From assembly GCF_018860635.1 (NCBI RefSeq), contig NZ_JAHKPT010000025.1, forward strand, positions 41,673 through 105,672: a DNA stretch of 64,000 bases, read 5' to 3'. Each line of letters begins with the position of its first letter. Position 1 is the stretch's first letter. Shown in pieces: positions 38,351 through 50,100 of the stretch. The notes beneath the pieces were generated by a model. The model was not told the origin of the DNA. It did not search any database and saw only the letters and a program-made list of their open reading frames with translations. Made by a program: the position numbers and the translations under genes. This DNA is from Aliiglaciecola lipolytica (GTDB lineage Bacteria > Pseudomonadota > Gammaproteobacteria > Enterobacterales > Alteromonadaceae).

Positions 38351-39823
38351 ATGACGACACAAGCCCACTATATTGCAGGTGAGTGGCACCTAGGTGAAGG
38401 TCACGATATTGAATCAATTGATCCCGCTAAAAACACCATTATTTGGCAAGCAAAATCTGCTTCGCCGCAACAAATAGATGCGGCAGTAAAAGCTGCCCGA
38501 AACGCGTTTTTAAGCTGGAGTGATTTACCCCTTGAGGGCCGTCTGGAAATTGTTAAACGGTATGCAGAACTACTTACTGAAAACAAACAAGACTTAGCAT
38601 TAACCATTGCTCAAGAAACGGGAAAACCGTTATGGGAAACGGCGACTGAGGTAGGTGCGATGGTTGGCAAAATTGCGATATCAGAACGAGCGTATCAAGA
38701 TCGCACGGGTACAGTTGAAAATCCAATGCCTGTGGGCAAGGCGTTTATTCGCCACAAACCCCATGGTGTAGTAGCAGTTTTTGGTCCGTATAATTTCCCA
38801 GGCCACCTTCCTAATGGACATATAGTTCCTGCGCTCATTGCCGGTAATAGCATAGTATTCAAACCTAGTGATCTGACCCCTTTGGTGGCTCAGAAAATGG
38901 TGAAACTCTGGCAGCAAGCGGGTTTACCTGCAGGGGTTTTGAATTTAGTACAAGGCGAAGTAGAAACCGGTAAAGCTTTAGCAAGCCATGCTGATATTGA
39001 TGGCCTGTTTTTCACAGGAAGTTCGCGTACTGGCAAAATTTTACATGAACAATTTGCAGGTCATCCGGGTAAAATATTAGCCTTGGAGATGGGTGGTAAT
39101 AACCCCCTTATCGTAAAAGATGCAAAAGACATTAACGCTGTAGTCCACGACATTGTTCAATCGGCATTTGTCACGTCTGGACAACGTTGTACCTGCGCCC
39201 GTCGGTTGTTTATTCAAAACGGTGAACAGGGCGACGCAATTCTAGCCAAGCTAATTGAGGTTACCAAAAACATCAAAGTTGACCATTATGATGCCGAAAT
39301 ACAGCCATTTATGGGCGCAATGATTTCTGCTAATGCGGCCGCTGGAATGGTTAAAGCACAGCAACAATTAGTTGATTTAGGTGCAACTGAATTAGTCAAA
39401 CTAAAGCATATGGATACAGCAACAGGCTTCGTCACACCGGGGATTCTCGATGTTACTTCTATGTTTGATGAGATGCCTGATGAAGAACATTTCGGACCTC
39501 TTTTGAAAGTAATTCGATATGACGATTTTGACCAAGCAATTGCGTCAGCAAATAACACCAAATTCGGATTAAGTGCAGGTTTTATCGGCGACAGTGAAGC
39601 GGACTATCAGCACTTTTTCAAACGCATACGTGCAGGTATTGTAAATTGGAATAGACCGATTACCGGTGCAAGCAGTGCCGCGCCATTTGGCGGAATTGGG
39701 GAAAGCGGTAATCACCGTGCTAGCGCATATTATGCCGCTGACTATTGTGCCTTCCCTGTGGCTTCTGTGGAATTGGAGCAGGTAACTCTGCCTGGAACCT
39801 TAAGTCCTGGCTTAAGCATATAA
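38351..39823 (+). CDS. astD: N-succinylglutamate 5-semialdehyde dehydrogenase
   Basis: An NAD-dependent aldehyde dehydrogenase of 490 residues (E. coli AstD 492) that oxidises succinylglutamate semialdehyde, step four of the AST pathway. The catalytic Cys280 lies in [10 protein letters not shown], with the general-base Glu in [11 protein letters not shown] and the NAD-site segment [13 protein letters not shown]-like spacing is absent, but GGAATT precedes the ATG. It is co-linear with astA and followed by a probable terminator. Confidence 0.95.
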   Translation: MTTQAHYIAGEWHLGEGHDIESIDPAKNTIIWQAKSASPQQIDAAVKAARNAFLSWSDLPLEGRLEIVKRYAELLTENKQDLALTIAQETGKPLWETATEVGAMVGKIAISERAYQDRTGTVENPMPVGKAFIRHKPHGVVAVFGPYNFPGHLPNGHIVPALIAGNSIVFKPSDLTPLVAQKMVKLWQQAGLPAGVLNLVQGEVETGKALASHADIDGLFFTGSSRTGKILHEQFAGHPGKILALEMGGNNPLIVKDAKDINAVVHDIVQSAFVTSGQRCTCARRLFIQNGEQGDAILAKLIEVTKNIKVDHYDAEIQPFMGAMISANAAAGMVKAQQQLVDLGATELVKLKHMDTATGFVTPGILDVTSMFDEMPDEEHFGPLLKVIRYDDFDQAIASANNTKFGLSAGFIGDSEADYQHFFKRIRAGIVNWNRPITGASSAAPFGGIGESGNHRASAYYAADYCAFPVASVELEQVTLPGTLSPGLSI

Positions 39824-39834
39824 GTTATTTAACC

Positions 39835-39864
39835 GCCTGTAATCATTATGCGTTGCAGGCCCTT
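39835..39864 (+). terminator. possible terminator after astD
   Basis: GCCTGTAA and TTGCAGGC pair over eight positions (one G-U) around a 10-base loop, followed by CCTTTT. It lies 12 bases after the astD stop and ends 27 bases before the DUF1338 gene, so read-through or partial attenuation may set the level of that gene. Confidence 0.5.
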
Positions 39865-39890
39865 TTACCAAATCGAGATAGGCTGCAGCT

Positions 39891-40703
39891 ATGCACACTG
39901 ATATTGACACTTTGTTTGCAAATCTTTGGCAGGATTACATAAACATTACCCCTTCTGCACAAAAAGTTCATAAATTGCTAGGGCAATACAATGGACAATC
40001 TGAGCTAGTAAACGACCATGTCGCGTTTCGCACCTTTGATATAGACTCTGTCAATTTAGATAAACTTGCGGCGCATTTTTTGGCCTTAGGTTATGTGGAA
40101 AAAGGCCAATATGACTTTGTGCAAAAGAAACTCAAAGCAAAACATTTTGAACATCCACAAAGCACCAAACCCAAAGTATTTATTAGCGAATTATTGGTGA
40201 ACGAGTTCGAAAAGCCCATACAAGACATCATTCATAAGATGGTGAGCCAAGTAGCAGAAGAAGCGACTAGCCAAGAAAACTTTTTGTATTCAGGTCCCCA
40301 TTGGCAAATATCCAGTGACGAATATGAAACCCTTTTGGAGGTTTCTGAATATGCAGCTTGGATGGCTGCGTGGGGATATCGCGCCAACCATTTCACCGTT
40401 TCAGTCAATCATCTTCAAGATTTAGACTTATTGACCGATGTAAATGACCTATTAAAACAAGCGGGTTTTATACTCAATACATCAGGTGGCGAAATCAAAG
40501 GTGGCCCAGAGGTTTACCTAGCGCAGTCTTCCACAATGGCTGATCATATTGAGGTGAATTTTTCAGATACCAGCAAGGTCATTCCAAGCTGTTTTTATGA
40601 ATTTGCCCAACGATACGAATTGCCTAACGGTGAACTTTATCAAGGTTTTGTGGCAGCTTCGGCTGATAAGATCTTCGAAAGTACTAACGCCAAAAAATCT
40701 TAA
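39891..40703 (+). CDS. DUF1338 (2-oxoadipate dioxygenase/decarboxylase-like) protein, short form
   Basis: A 270-residue member of the DUF1338 family. In the characterised long member HglS (about 460 residues) the fold is a VOC-type metal enzyme converting 2-oxoadipate to D-2-hydroxyglutarate in lysine breakdown. The likely metal ligands are conserved here: His43 in NDHVAFRTF, His167 in RANHFTVSVNH and Glu221 in ADHIEVNF, plus Arg47 for substrate. The short form's substrate is not known to me. Lying 67 bases after astD on the same strand, it may handle a keto-acid connected to arginine, ornithine or lysine breakdown; this is inference. Confidence 0.8.
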   Translation: MHTDIDTLFANLWQDYINITPSAQKVHKLLGQYNGQSELVNDHVAFRTFDIDSVNLDKLAAHFLALGYVEKGQYDFVQKKLKAKHFEHPQSTKPKVFISELLVNEFEKPIQDIIHKMVSQVAEEATSQENFLYSGPHWQISSDEYETLLEVSEYAAWMAAWGYRANHFTVSVNHLQDLDLLTDVNDLLKQAGFILNTSGGEIKGGPEVYLAQSSTMADHIEVNFSDTSKVIPSCFYEFAQRYELPNGELYQGFVAASADKIFESTNAKKS

Positions 40704-40738
40704 ACCAAATCTTTATTAGGATAGGTGGTAAGTAAGCG

Positions 40739-42691
40739 TTAACAAACCTTTTCAACCAAAGCAAACAACTGTTGATAACGCATAGATTGACAAAGGCCAA
40801 AACCGTTTAGGTTTCTGGCCTTTATTTTTGTCAAATATGGGTTGCTAAGGCCCGCCAAAAATCGTGTAAATAAAACCCTTGAGACGGATTCATCAAATTT
40901 CGCCGTATAACTAGCGGATAATTCTGCGAATATCTTTTCGAGTCGCCCTTGATCAGGCGCAGCAGAATCAATAATTTCGGGTAAGTTAATTCCACCCGAT
41001 AAACACACACTACAATGTCCACATGCTTGGGTTAAACTATTGTCGTCAAAATAACGGGCTAATGTCTGACTTAAACACTGCTTATTTTGGAAAAACCCCA
41101 CCAAATCATCAATCCGTTGAATTTCCGCCGATTCTCTTTGTTTAAAATAGACAAATAATGACTCGGTTAAATCAGGGTCCGCTAGCTTAGTCTCATCGAC
41201 TTTGAAAACATCGGTATGTCGCTGACTTTGTAATTCAATGAGGTCTTGCCCATGTAAATAATCCAACGCGCTAACCAAACGGTTACGGGGATGCGGATAG
41301 GCGCTTTTCAGTTCCGCTTGATCTAGCGTTGCCCATACTTTTTTCATCGGACTGGCAGCAAATACAGCCTCTAAAAATTGACGTCGTTCGCCATCAAAGC
41401 GGGCAAGTATTTTCGAAATATCTTCAATAAACCGAAAACGGATCTCCGAAAAATAGCCAAACAGAGGAGTAATCACTTTCCTCAACTCCAATTGCACTAA
41501 CAAGGTCTTTAATGGTAGTTGGCGAACATTGGTGTCGTTGGATAAAGGAATTAATTGGGTTTCCCACCTAATATCGCCAGCGGAAGAAAGCGCACAGAGA
41601 TCTTTTATATTTTGAATAACCTTAGCAATACTGTTGAGTTCAGGAGTATCTGCATAAACGAAGTTTTCAAGGCGAGTCAGGTTATTCAAATTAGCTAACG
41701 TAATACATTCTGATGTTAGGCCGTCCCTACCAGCTCGCCCAATTTCTTGACTATATGCTTCTATCGATTTGGGTAACTCATAATGAATTACAAATCGTAT
41801 ATTAGATTTGTCGACTCCCATACCGAATGCAATAGTTGCGACCACTATATCAATTTGATCAGCCATAAATTGCTGCTGAGTAGATTGTCGTTGCTGGTCT
41901 TTTAAGCCAGCATGATATGGCACTGCATTGTGTCCTTGCTGACGTAAAACTAAAGCTAACTCTTCAGCCTCTTTTTGCAAAGTAACATAGACGATACCGG
42001 CTCCGCTGAGCTTAGCTAGTTGCTCCATTAACATGGCTGTTTTTTGCTCTTCAGGAGCGTGCAGAACCTTGAGGTTCAGGTTTGCACGATAGAATCCAGT
42101 TTGTACAATATGTTGCGCCTGAATAGCAAACTTGTTTGCCATGTCATGTTTAACATTTGCGGTGGCCGTGGCGGTAAGCAGTAAAACCTGAGGAATATTC
42201 AAGGCTTTTTGGTAATCCGGCAACTTTAAATAATCCGGACGAAAATTGTGTCCCCATTCGGAAATACAATGCGCTTCATCTACAACAAGTAATGACACAT
42301 CCACCGACTCAATAAATTGTCTAAATCGTTCGTTTTTGAAACGCTCTACCGACACCATTAATATTTTCAAAGCACCACTGCGAGCATCTTGCATCACTTG
42401 TTGGTTTTGCGCATAACTTAAGGTTGAGTCGACTTTGGCGGCTGCAATATTTCGCGCCAATAAAAAGTCTAGCTGGTCTTGCATTAGGGCAAGTAAAGGA
42501 GACACCACCAAAGTTAAATTCGGTAGTTGTAATGCACTAAACTGATAGCACAAGGACTTACCTGATCCGGTGGGGAATATGGCCAAGCAAGAGTGGTTAT
42601 TTAAAATGGTCTCGATTACCGGAAGTTGTCCGTTCCTAAAATCATCAAAACCAAAGTGTTGTTTAAGAGACGAGACTAATTCCTGTTTCAA
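40739..42691 (-). CDS. RecQ-family ATP-dependent DNA helicase, non-canonical domain order
   Basis: A 650-residue superfamily 2 helicase. Walker A FPTGSGKSLCY (Lys45), DEAH at 138-141, TATATANV, and motif VI SQEIGRAGRDG are all intact, as is the RecQ-specific aromatic-rich loop region around EWGHNFRPDYLKL. In E. coli RecQ the zinc cysteines follow the helicase core directly; here about 190 residues, including a winged-helix-like part (HPRNRLVSALDYLHGQDLIE), come first and the four cysteines lie at 539, 557, 560 and 563. No clear HRDC domain is seen. It is a RecQ paralogue type, so I withhold the symbol recQ. It converges on the DUF1338 gene. Confidence 0.85.
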   Translation of the reverse strand: MKQELVSSLKQHFGFDDFRNGQLPVIETILNNHSCLAIFPTGSGKSLCYQFSALQLPNLTLVVSPLLALMQDQLDFLLARNIAAAKVDSTLSYAQNQQVMQDARSGALKILMVSVERFKNERFRQFIESVDVSLLVVDEAHCISEWGHNFRPDYLKLPDYQKALNIPQVLLLTATATANVKHDMANKFAIQAQHIVQTGFYRANLNLKVLHAPEEQKTAMLMEQLAKLSGAGIVYVTLQKEAEELALVLRQQGHNAVPYHAGLKDQQRQSTQQQFMADQIDIVVATIAFGMGVDKSNIRFVIHYELPKSIEAYSQEIGRAGRDGLTSECITLANLNNLTRLENFVYADTPELNSIAKVIQNIKDLCALSSAGDIRWETQLIPLSNDTNVRQLPLKTLLVQLELRKVITPLFGYFSEIRFRFIEDISKILARFDGERRQFLEAVFAASPMKKVWATLDQAELKSAYPHPRNRLVSALDYLHGQDLIELQSQRHTDVFKVDETKLADPDLTESLFVYFKQRESAEIQRIDDLVGFFQNKQCLSQTLARYFDDNSLTQACGHCSVCLSGGINLPEIIDSAAPDQGRLEKIFAELSASYTAKFDESVSRVLFTRFLAGLSNPYLTKIKARNLNGFGLCQSMRYQQLFALVEKVC

Positions 42692-42855
42692 TTGAGACTT
42701 CCTAGTTGATTAAATATTCTTTTCATTGCCCGATGGTATAAACCTCTAGCGACTGAATATCGTCTAAATTGATAGTAGGATCTGGTATGAGAATATGCAA
42801 TTTGTGGCCAAAAATCTGTACCTAAGCCGAATAATTAAGCGCAGTCAAAGCTTGA

Positions 42856-43293
42856 TTAAACGATCCAGCCTTTGACAATGGCTTTACCCGAAAACCAAAT
42901 TAAAAAGATTGAAACTATGAGTATCATAATTGGCATAACTGCAGCGCCAGGCCCGTAAACGTCTAATGCATTCGAGATAAAAAACGAGTGTCCCATTTGT
43001 GCCAATACACCCACAAATGACATCCAGAAAATAACTCGCGCAAACGACTTTTTAAGTAATAAGGTTACACAGCCTAACGTTCCACCAAACACCGCAAAGG
43101 CAAACGCTAACAATACCCAAAATGGCTGTTCCAAATGCAACCTTTGCTCTGCTGGCGGCATTAAATTTATTTGCTCAGGGCTTAATGTTACCTGTTGAAT
43201 AAAGGCCATCACACCTAACAGATTCCAAGCTAACAAAACCCCTACAACAATCCAAAACCATTTTGGTGGTGGATTCATTTGTGGTGCTTGCAC
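42856..43293 (-). CDS. hypothetical inner-membrane protein
   Basis: A 145-residue protein with four predicted membrane helices (about 13-32, 57-76, 84-105 and 113-137) and a short proline-rich N-terminus MNPPPKW. I do not recognise a named family with certainty. It starts 17 bases after parC on the same strand, so it is probably co-transcribed with it. The ribosome site GGAGAAAG precedes the ATG. Confidence 0.7.
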   Translation of the reverse strand: MQAPQMNPPPKWFWIVVGVLLAWNLLGVMAFIQQVTLSPEQINLMPPAEQRLHLEQPFWVLLAFAFAVFGGTLGCVTLLLKKSFARVIFWMSFVGVLAQMGHSFFISNALDVYGPGAAVMPIMILIVSIFLIWFSGKAIVKGWIV

Positions 43294-43310
43294 TGCTTTC
43301 TCCTTTCACG

Positions 43311-45617
43311 CTATGAGTTACCTTCTGTGTCTTGCTCGTCTGATGCAAGGTCAGCTGAAGTTCCTTCAAATTCTACCTCAACGCTATCGACCCTCTGTAA
43401 ACCGCGAGGGAGTTTGTTGCCCCTTCGACCTCTTTCGCCTTGATAGTGAACGAGGTCAGCGGCGCTAAGCGTCATACCACGTTTACCTGCGATAATTTTC
43501 ACACTAGCACCGTCTGGCACTACTGTCAGAACAGTGACATATTCCTCTCTGGTTTTTGCTTTTGCGGACGGAATATTGATTATTTTATTGCCCTTACCTT
43601 TACCAAGACTTGGTAAATCACGCAATGGAAACATTAACATTCGACCTTCATTCGATATCGCCATACACCAATCAGTTTCAATATTAGAAACCGTTTGCGG
43701 CTTAATCACTTTTGCTCCAACCGGTAACGAGATATAGGCTTTACCTGCTTTGTTCTTGCTAACCATGTCGGCGAACTTACCTACAAAACCATAACCGGCA
43801 TCGGACGAAATTAGATATCGTTGATCATCTGAGGCCATAATTACATGCTGAAACGTCTCACCACCGACGACACTGAAGCGCCCAGTTAACGGCTCTCCCT
43901 GACTTCGCGCAGAAGGTAATGTATGTGCATCACAAGCAAAGGTTCGCCCGGAACTATCGAGGAAAACGGCCTGTTGATTACTTCGACCTTTGGCACTGGC
44001 AAGATATACGTCTCCGGCTTTATAACTTAATCCTTCGACGTCCACATCATGGCCTTTTGCACAACGTGCCCATCCTTTGTCGGATAACACTACGGTTACG
44101 GCTTCAGAAGGAACTAATTCTTTGTCGGATAAGGCTTTAGCTTCTTCGCGCAAAACCAGTGGGGAACGTCTATCGTCACCATACTTTTCTGCATCCGATA
44201 GAATTTCTTTCTTGATTAACGTTTTTAGACGTCGATCTGAACCTAACAATAATTGTAGTTCATCTCGTTCTTTTGCAAGCTCTTCTTGCTCAGATTTAAT
44301 TTTAAACTCTTCAAGTTTGGCCAAATGGCGCAACTTAAGTTCTAAAATTGCTTCAGCTTGTTTGTCAGATAGATTGAAGGTTTTGATAAGCTGCTGTTTT
44401 GGCTCTTCTTCATAACGAATAATGCGAATTACTTCATCAATATTCAAAAATGCTATCAGCAAACCTTCTAAAATATGTAGCCTAGCGAGCACTTTATCCA
44501 AACGATACTGTAATCGTCTGACCACAGTGTCTTTTCGGAAAACCAGCCATTCACTTAAAATGGTACGTAGGTCTTTAACTTTTGGGCGTCCATCCAAGCC
44601 AATCATATTGATATTGACTCGATAGTTCTTTTCAAGATCCGTAGTGGCAAACAAGTGCTGCATTAACTGTTCAACATCTACGCGATTAGAACGGGGTGTA
44701 ATCACCAATCGAGTAGGATTTTCGTGATCTGACTCATCCCTTAAATCACTCACCATTGGCAACTTTTTCGCTTGCATTTGATGCGCTATTTGTTCGAGAA
44801 TTTTTCCGCCAGATGCTTGATGAGGCAATGCTGTAATTACGATATCACCACTTTCATCATGGTAAACAGCGCGCATTTTTATTGAGCCTCGTCCTGTTTC
44901 ATAAAGCTTAGAAATATCTTCTCTAGGCGTAATGATTTCCGCTTCGGTTGGATAATCAGGACCTTGAATATGTTCCATTATATCTTGCAGTTCGGCTTTA
45001 CTATTATCAAGTAACAGCGCACAGGCATTGGCCACTTCTCGCACATTATGCGGTGGGATGTCAGTGGCCATGCCCACAGCGATACCGGTAACGCCATTCA
45101 GTAAAATATGAGGAAGACGAGCGGGCAATACCTTAGGCTCATCCATAGTGCCATCAAAATTCGGTTGCCAATCAACTGTGCCTTGACCAAGCTCACTGAG
45201 CAATACTTCACTGAATTTAGATAAACGCGACTCGGTATAACGCATCGCAGCAAAAGATTTTGGGTCATCTGGTGCCCCCCAATTTCCTTGCCCATCAACC
45301 AAGGGATAACGATAAGAAAAAGGCTGAGCCATTAACACCATGGCTTCGTAACATGCGGAATCACCATGGGGATGAAACTTACCTAACACGTCACCTACGG
45401 TTCTGGCAGATTTTTTATATTTAGCTGAGGCACTCAACCCCAATTCAGACATCGCGTAAACAATTCGTCGTTGCACCGGCTTGAGACCATCACCAATGTG
45501 AGGCAAAGCACGATCCATGATCACGTACATCGAATAATTTAAATATGCATCTTCGGTAAAACGACTCAGTGCGAGCTGCTCTGAACCATCTTTGTTGATA
45601 ATTGTATCTTCACTCAT
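43311..45617 (-). CDS. parC: DNA topoisomerase IV subunit A
   Basis: The strand-cutting subunit of topoisomerase IV, which unlinks daughter chromosomes. It has 768 residues (E. coli ParC 752). [36 protein letters not shown] is the family start (seen in parts). The catalytic Tyr is in [10 protein letters not shown], and the quinolone region reads [12 protein letters not shown] with Ser and Glu at the usual sensitive-type positions. The C-terminal part has degenerate beta-pinwheel blades. parE, often next to parC, is not in this window. Confidence 0.96.
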   Translation of the reverse strand: MSEDTIINKDGSEQLALSRFTEDAYLNYSMYVIMDRALPHIGDGLKPVQRRIVYAMSELGLSASAKYKKSARTVGDVLGKFHPHGDSACYEAMVLMAQPFSYRYPLVDGQGNWGAPDDPKSFAAMRYTESRLSKFSEVLLSELGQGTVDWQPNFDGTMDEPKVLPARLPHILLNGVTGIAVGMATDIPPHNVREVANACALLLDNSKAELQDIMEHIQGPDYPTEAEIITPREDISKLYETGRGSIKMRAVYHDESGDIVITALPHQASGGKILEQIAHQMQAKKLPMVSDLRDESDHENPTRLVITPRSNRVDVEQLMQHLFATTDLEKNYRVNINMIGLDGRPKVKDLRTILSEWLVFRKDTVVRRLQYRLDKVLARLHILEGLLIAFLNIDEVIRIIRYEEEPKQQLIKTFNLSDKQAEAILELKLRHLAKLEEFKIKSEQEELAKERDELQLLLGSDRRLKTLIKKEILSDAEKYGDDRRSPLVLREEAKALSDKELVPSEAVTVVLSDKGWARCAKGHDVDVEGLSYKAGDVYLASAKGRSNQQAVFLDSSGRTFACDAHTLPSARSQGEPLTGRFSVVGGETFQHVIMASDDQRYLISSDAGYGFVGKFADMVSKNKAGKAYISLPVGAKVIKPQTVSNIETDWCMAISNEGRMLMFPLRDLPSLGKGKGNKIINIPSAKAKTREEYVTVLTVVPDGASVKIIAGKRGMTLSAADLVHYQGERGRRGNKLPRGLQRVDSVEVEFEGTSADLASDEQDTEGNS

Positions 45618-45769
45618 AGTATATTTGTGCAGGCCATTTTCAATGCGACAAGAATAAACTGGCTATTCTTCGTCGTTATTATTATTGTTTTTTTAGCGCC
45701 CTTTTCGGGCAACGCTGTCAATGAATAACACTTTAGCTGTTATCGTTTTCACAAGATTCGCCAAACTGT

Positions 45770-46891
45770 TTACTTCTGATAGGTTACCTTATAAATCGCG
45801 TTAGCGAAATCATCCGATATTAACATGCTACCATCTGGCAAAACCAAGAAAGCAACAGGACGACCCCAAACCGTATCATCTGGGTTTAAAAACCCTTCAA
45901 TAAAGGTCTCATAGGTACCAATTTCATTACCATTAAAATTGGCTCTCATTACTTTATAACCGGACTTTTTAGTTCTATTCCAAGAACCGTGTTCAGCGAC
46001 AAATAGTGACTTATTGTATTCCGCTGGAAATTGCCCACCTTGATAAAAATGCACACCCAAAGGAGCTACATGAGCGCCGAGTTTAAGTTCTGGCTTTGTG
46101 TAATCGTCTGGGTTTTTGCCGGCTCCAAACTCTGGGTCATTGATATCTCCAGCATGAATGTAAGGATAACCAAAGTGCTGATCATCTGCGCTTACTCGGT
46201 TGATTTCACATGGTGGAAGATCATCGCCCATCCAATCTCGTCCATTGTCACTAAACCACAATTCCTTGCTGTCAGGTTGCCAATCGAAGCCCACTGTGTT
46301 TCTGACGCCCTTAGCAACCCATTTCATTTCACCGCTGGCTAAATCAAACTTGAGAATACTAGCGAATCTAGGGTCGTCGAACTTACCGTCCCCTTCCGTT
46401 TGACATATATTGCATGGCGCTCCGACAGGCACATACAACCAACCATCAGGGCCAAAATCAATATACTTCCAACCGTGATGGGTTTCTGTAGGCAAGCCAC
46501 TAATTACCACTTCCCCTTTTGGTGAATTGGCATAGACTTCATCGATATTTTCGAACTTGAGTACTTCGCTAACAGCCGCAACGTACAAATCGCCATCTTT
46601 ATAGGCAATACCGCTAGGCATAGTTAAATTTTCTGCAACCACGACAACTTTATCTGCAGTACCATCTTTATCGGTATCCACTACAGCATGCACTTTACCT
46701 TCTGCGCGACTCCCAACATAAACGATGCCAGTTTTGCCTAATGCCATTTGGCGAGCATTACTCACGTCTTCTGCATACACTTCAATTTTGAAACCATCAG
46801 GCAGAGTAAGTTTTTCCAACGGCAAAGAGTATCCCCACGTTGAATACAAAACTGCACAAAATAATGTCAATCCGCGGTTTATATTTTTCAT
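45770..46891 (-). CDS. exported PQQ-type sugar (sorbosone-like) dehydrogenase
   Basis: A periplasmic six-bladed beta-propeller of about 373 residues in the soluble glucose/sorbosone dehydrogenase family. The signal peptide covers about residues 1-22. Blade motifs include LPDGFKIEVYAEDV, the catalytic-type His in THHGWKYIDFGPDGWLYVPVGAPCNIC and LWFSDNGRDWMGDD, then FVAEHGSWNR. The CNIC Cys pair may form a disulfide. The start at 46891 has AAGGAT upstream; the frame extends 12 codons further without a signal-like sequence. Whether PQQ is the cofactor and which sugar is used cannot be read from sequence. It stands alone between parC and the divergent hybrid kinase. Confidence 0.82.
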   Translation of the reverse strand: MKNINRGLTLFCAVLYSTWGYSLPLEKLTLPDGFKIEVYAEDVSNARQMALGKTGIVYVGSRAEGKVHAVVDTDKDGTADKVVVVAENLTMPSGIAYKDGDLYVAAVSEVLKFENIDEVYANSPKGEVVISGLPTETHHGWKYIDFGPDGWLYVPVGAPCNICQTEGDGKFDDPRFASILKFDLASGEMKWVAKGVRNTVGFDWQPDSKELWFSDNGRDWMGDDLPPCEINRVSADDQHFGYPYIHAGDINDPEFGAGKNPDDYTKPELKLGAHVAPLGVHFYQGGQFPAEYNKSLFVAEHGSWNRTKKSGYKVMRANFNGNEIGTYETFIEGFLNPDDTVWGRPVAFLVLPDGSMLISDDFANAIYKVTYQK

Positions 46892-47164
46892 CTGAAAATC
46901 CTTAAATGGTGTAATGCAATTAATCATTTTAACTATACGCGTTTTTGTCCGTCTTTAGTCCATATTTTCTGAGTGTTGCGATGAAATAGAAGATAAACTA
47001 GGCATTCTGCATCCACTGGAGTGAAATTGTTTAATCTGGTTACTAAACTATTACGCCAATTCGTCAGTTAGTTGCCAAACTGAACATTTTAGAATTGAAA
47101 AACCTGATGCCAAAGGGTTTAATGATATTTACGCTTTTCAATCACTTGGAAGAAATGACTCATC

Positions 47165-50100
47165 ATGCATCTGCTAAAAAGCTTAGTTTTGGGACTATTT
47201 CTAATTACCATTGGACTACCAGCCTTTGCGCAGTCAACTTTGCAGTTAATAAACAATGAAGAAACCACCCATCTATCAGATAAAGTTAAAGTACTAGCAG
47301 AAACAGATATCCAACTAAGCATAGATGACGTACGTCAGCGCAGAAACGAATTTATATGGCACTCTTCATCTAATCCTAATTACGGCATTCATACTGGCGG
47401 TCTATGGTTACGCACCAGCTTAAATCGTGTTAGTGACATACAAGAGTGGGTGATTGATATTGGTTTTGCGCACATGGACCGAGCGGATTTCTATTTATTT
47501 GCAGGTGACGAACTCATTGCTTCAAATAAACAGGGGAAATTATCCAGCGCCCAATTTAGTCGCTTTCCTGCTTTTAAAGTCAATCTGCCACTAGCGACTC
47601 CAGTCGATCTCTATGTCCGAATCGAATCCAAAAGCATGCAAGTTATTGCCCCATTGGACATTCAACCATACGAAAAATATATGCGAATGGTGTTTTGGGA
47701 TAACTTGATTTGGGGCCTATTTTATGGCGGTTTATTAATTTTAGCCTTATACAACTTAATCTTATATTTAATCAATAGAGAGCTAAGCTTATTAGCCTTT
47801 GTTGGTTATATTCTGGCTGTGATTACTTGGCAGTTTGTTTGGGGTGGGCACTCAATTTTATTGTTTCCTTATGAAGCAACATTGTGGCTAACCAGCCATA
47901 TGGATTTAATATTCGTGCTGGTCGGGATAGCATCAGGCATCTTCACTTACATGTTTTTAGAGGCCAAACGAACGGCATTCAAAACAGCTCCTTTTATCAA
48001 AACCAATATTGGCGTGCTGGTCACCATGGGGTTCTGCTCCTTAATTAGTTTGTTCCCTGCTGCTTGGCAAAATGCCATTGTATATCTGGTAACGTTTTTT
48101 GCTATCGCCAGTTTTTTAGTCGCGGGGATAGAAAGTTATTCGAATAAATTTAATCCAGCGCGATACTTCATAGCAGCTTGGTTAGTACTCATTGTAAGCG
48201 CACTGGTCAGTATGACCAGCTTAACCGGCTTTTTGCCTACCAATATGTTCACCACTTACTGTCTGCATGTTGGTTTGTTTATCCAAGCTGGGTTATTTTC
48301 AATTGCGATGATGGATAAAAGTCATAATCAATTGGAACGCGAGATTCAACAAGCTACTAATGATTTACGCAATAACATGGAGTTCATAGAAGAACAAAAT
48401 GCCCGTCTAGATATCGCCAGAAAAGATGCGATTAACGCCAGCACCATAAAATCTCAGTTTCTCGCTAATATGAGCCATGAAATTCGCACCCCATTGAATG
48501 CGATTCTAGGGTTCAGCAAAGAACTGATTCACACACCGTTACCCGTTGATAAACAAGAGCATGTGAGGATTATTAATTCTGCTGCCGATACCTTGTTGAA
48601 TATTGTCAACGACGTATTAGATGTATCGAAAATAGAAGCGGGTAAATTGCAATTACATAATCAACCCTTCTGTCCAAATGATGTCTTAGAAGAGATGGTT
48701 AGCGTAATGGCCAGATCTGCACATAATAAGAAGTTGGAATTCATTTATGAGTTAACCCCCTTGCCTGAGCAACTCGAGGGAGATGCACAGCGAATCAAAC
48801 AGATTTTAACCAACTTGTTAGGCAATGCATTAAAGTTTACTCCCAGTGGTCATATTAGCCTTCTAGTGACCGGTAAGTTATTACCTAACAACATGTACGA
48901 GCTAAATTTTAATGTCGAAGACACCGGCATAGGTATTAGCCAAGACGATCGCAAAAAGCTATTTAACGCATTTTCGCAAATTGAAGACTCCACCAGCCGA
49001 ACGTATCAAGGCACAGGTTTAGGATTGGTGATCTGTCAACAGTTAGTGCATTTGATGGGCGGCAAAATCACGCTAACCAGTGATCCCGGAAAAGGCAGTT
49101 GTTTTCGCGTCACTATTAGTACCAAAATATTGGACAAATCAGAGCAGTTTGCTCGCAACATTGGCTGGGCGGAGAAAAAAGTATTGCTTTTAGATACCGA
49201 TGCGCTCACTACAAACTCAGCGTCTAAGATGTTAGAAAATACCGGAGCAAAAGTCACGCTAGCCCACAGTATCAAAGAGTTTGTCACTACAAAACAAGAT
49301 TATGACAGTCTGTTCGTCTGCCTTCCAGAAAGCTACTTAACCACGCATGTAGACATTTTGACTCAATTGACGAATGTTAGAATTTCCAATCTTATAATTC
49401 TCTATTCGGGCGACGGTATTTCTTTCGATGAGTCTCATCAGGTAACCAAACCCACACAACTTCGTCTCCCTTTAACCCTGAATAAACTGGCCAGTTTGAC
49501 GCAAACGCCGATCGAGTCACACCATAATCAGATACAGCAAAACTTACTTGAATTACCAAAAGTCAAAATACTTGCGGTTGATGATATGGAAATGAATCTG
49601 CGTTTATTAAGCACCTGGTTAAACCCCTCACACCTAGAATTAAGCCTTGCCTACAGTGGTGAAGAGGCCGTTAATTTATGTAATCAGGAAGATTTCGATA
49701 TTATTTTAATGGATGTGCAAATGCCAATTATGGATGGATTGCAGGCGTCTCGCTTAATTCGTAAAAGCCAGTTGAATTTAGGCACTCCGATCATAGCGGT
49801 TACCGCACATGCTCTCAAAGAAGAACAAGACAGATTACTGGCCTCAGGTATGGACGATTACCTGCCTAAGCCCCTTGATTTAGAAGATTTGATTGTATTG
49901 ATAAAACGCTGGTGTAATACCTCTAGTTCAGCAACTGAATGTTCTTCCGTCGATTGGTCTATGGCACTAAAAATTGCAAACCAAGACGAGGCTGCCGCAA
50001 AAGATATGCTAAGTGCATTTGTTGCAGAGTTACCTGACTTAATTACACAAATAGAAGATGCTTGGAAGATAACCGATAAACAAACCCTAAAGCAGCTTGT

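Noticed and set aside
45695..45716. GCCC-loop-GGGC hairpin between parC and the sugar dehydrogenase
   Set aside because: The T-run lies on the wrong side for either transcript (before the stem on the plus strand), so it is not a standard terminator.
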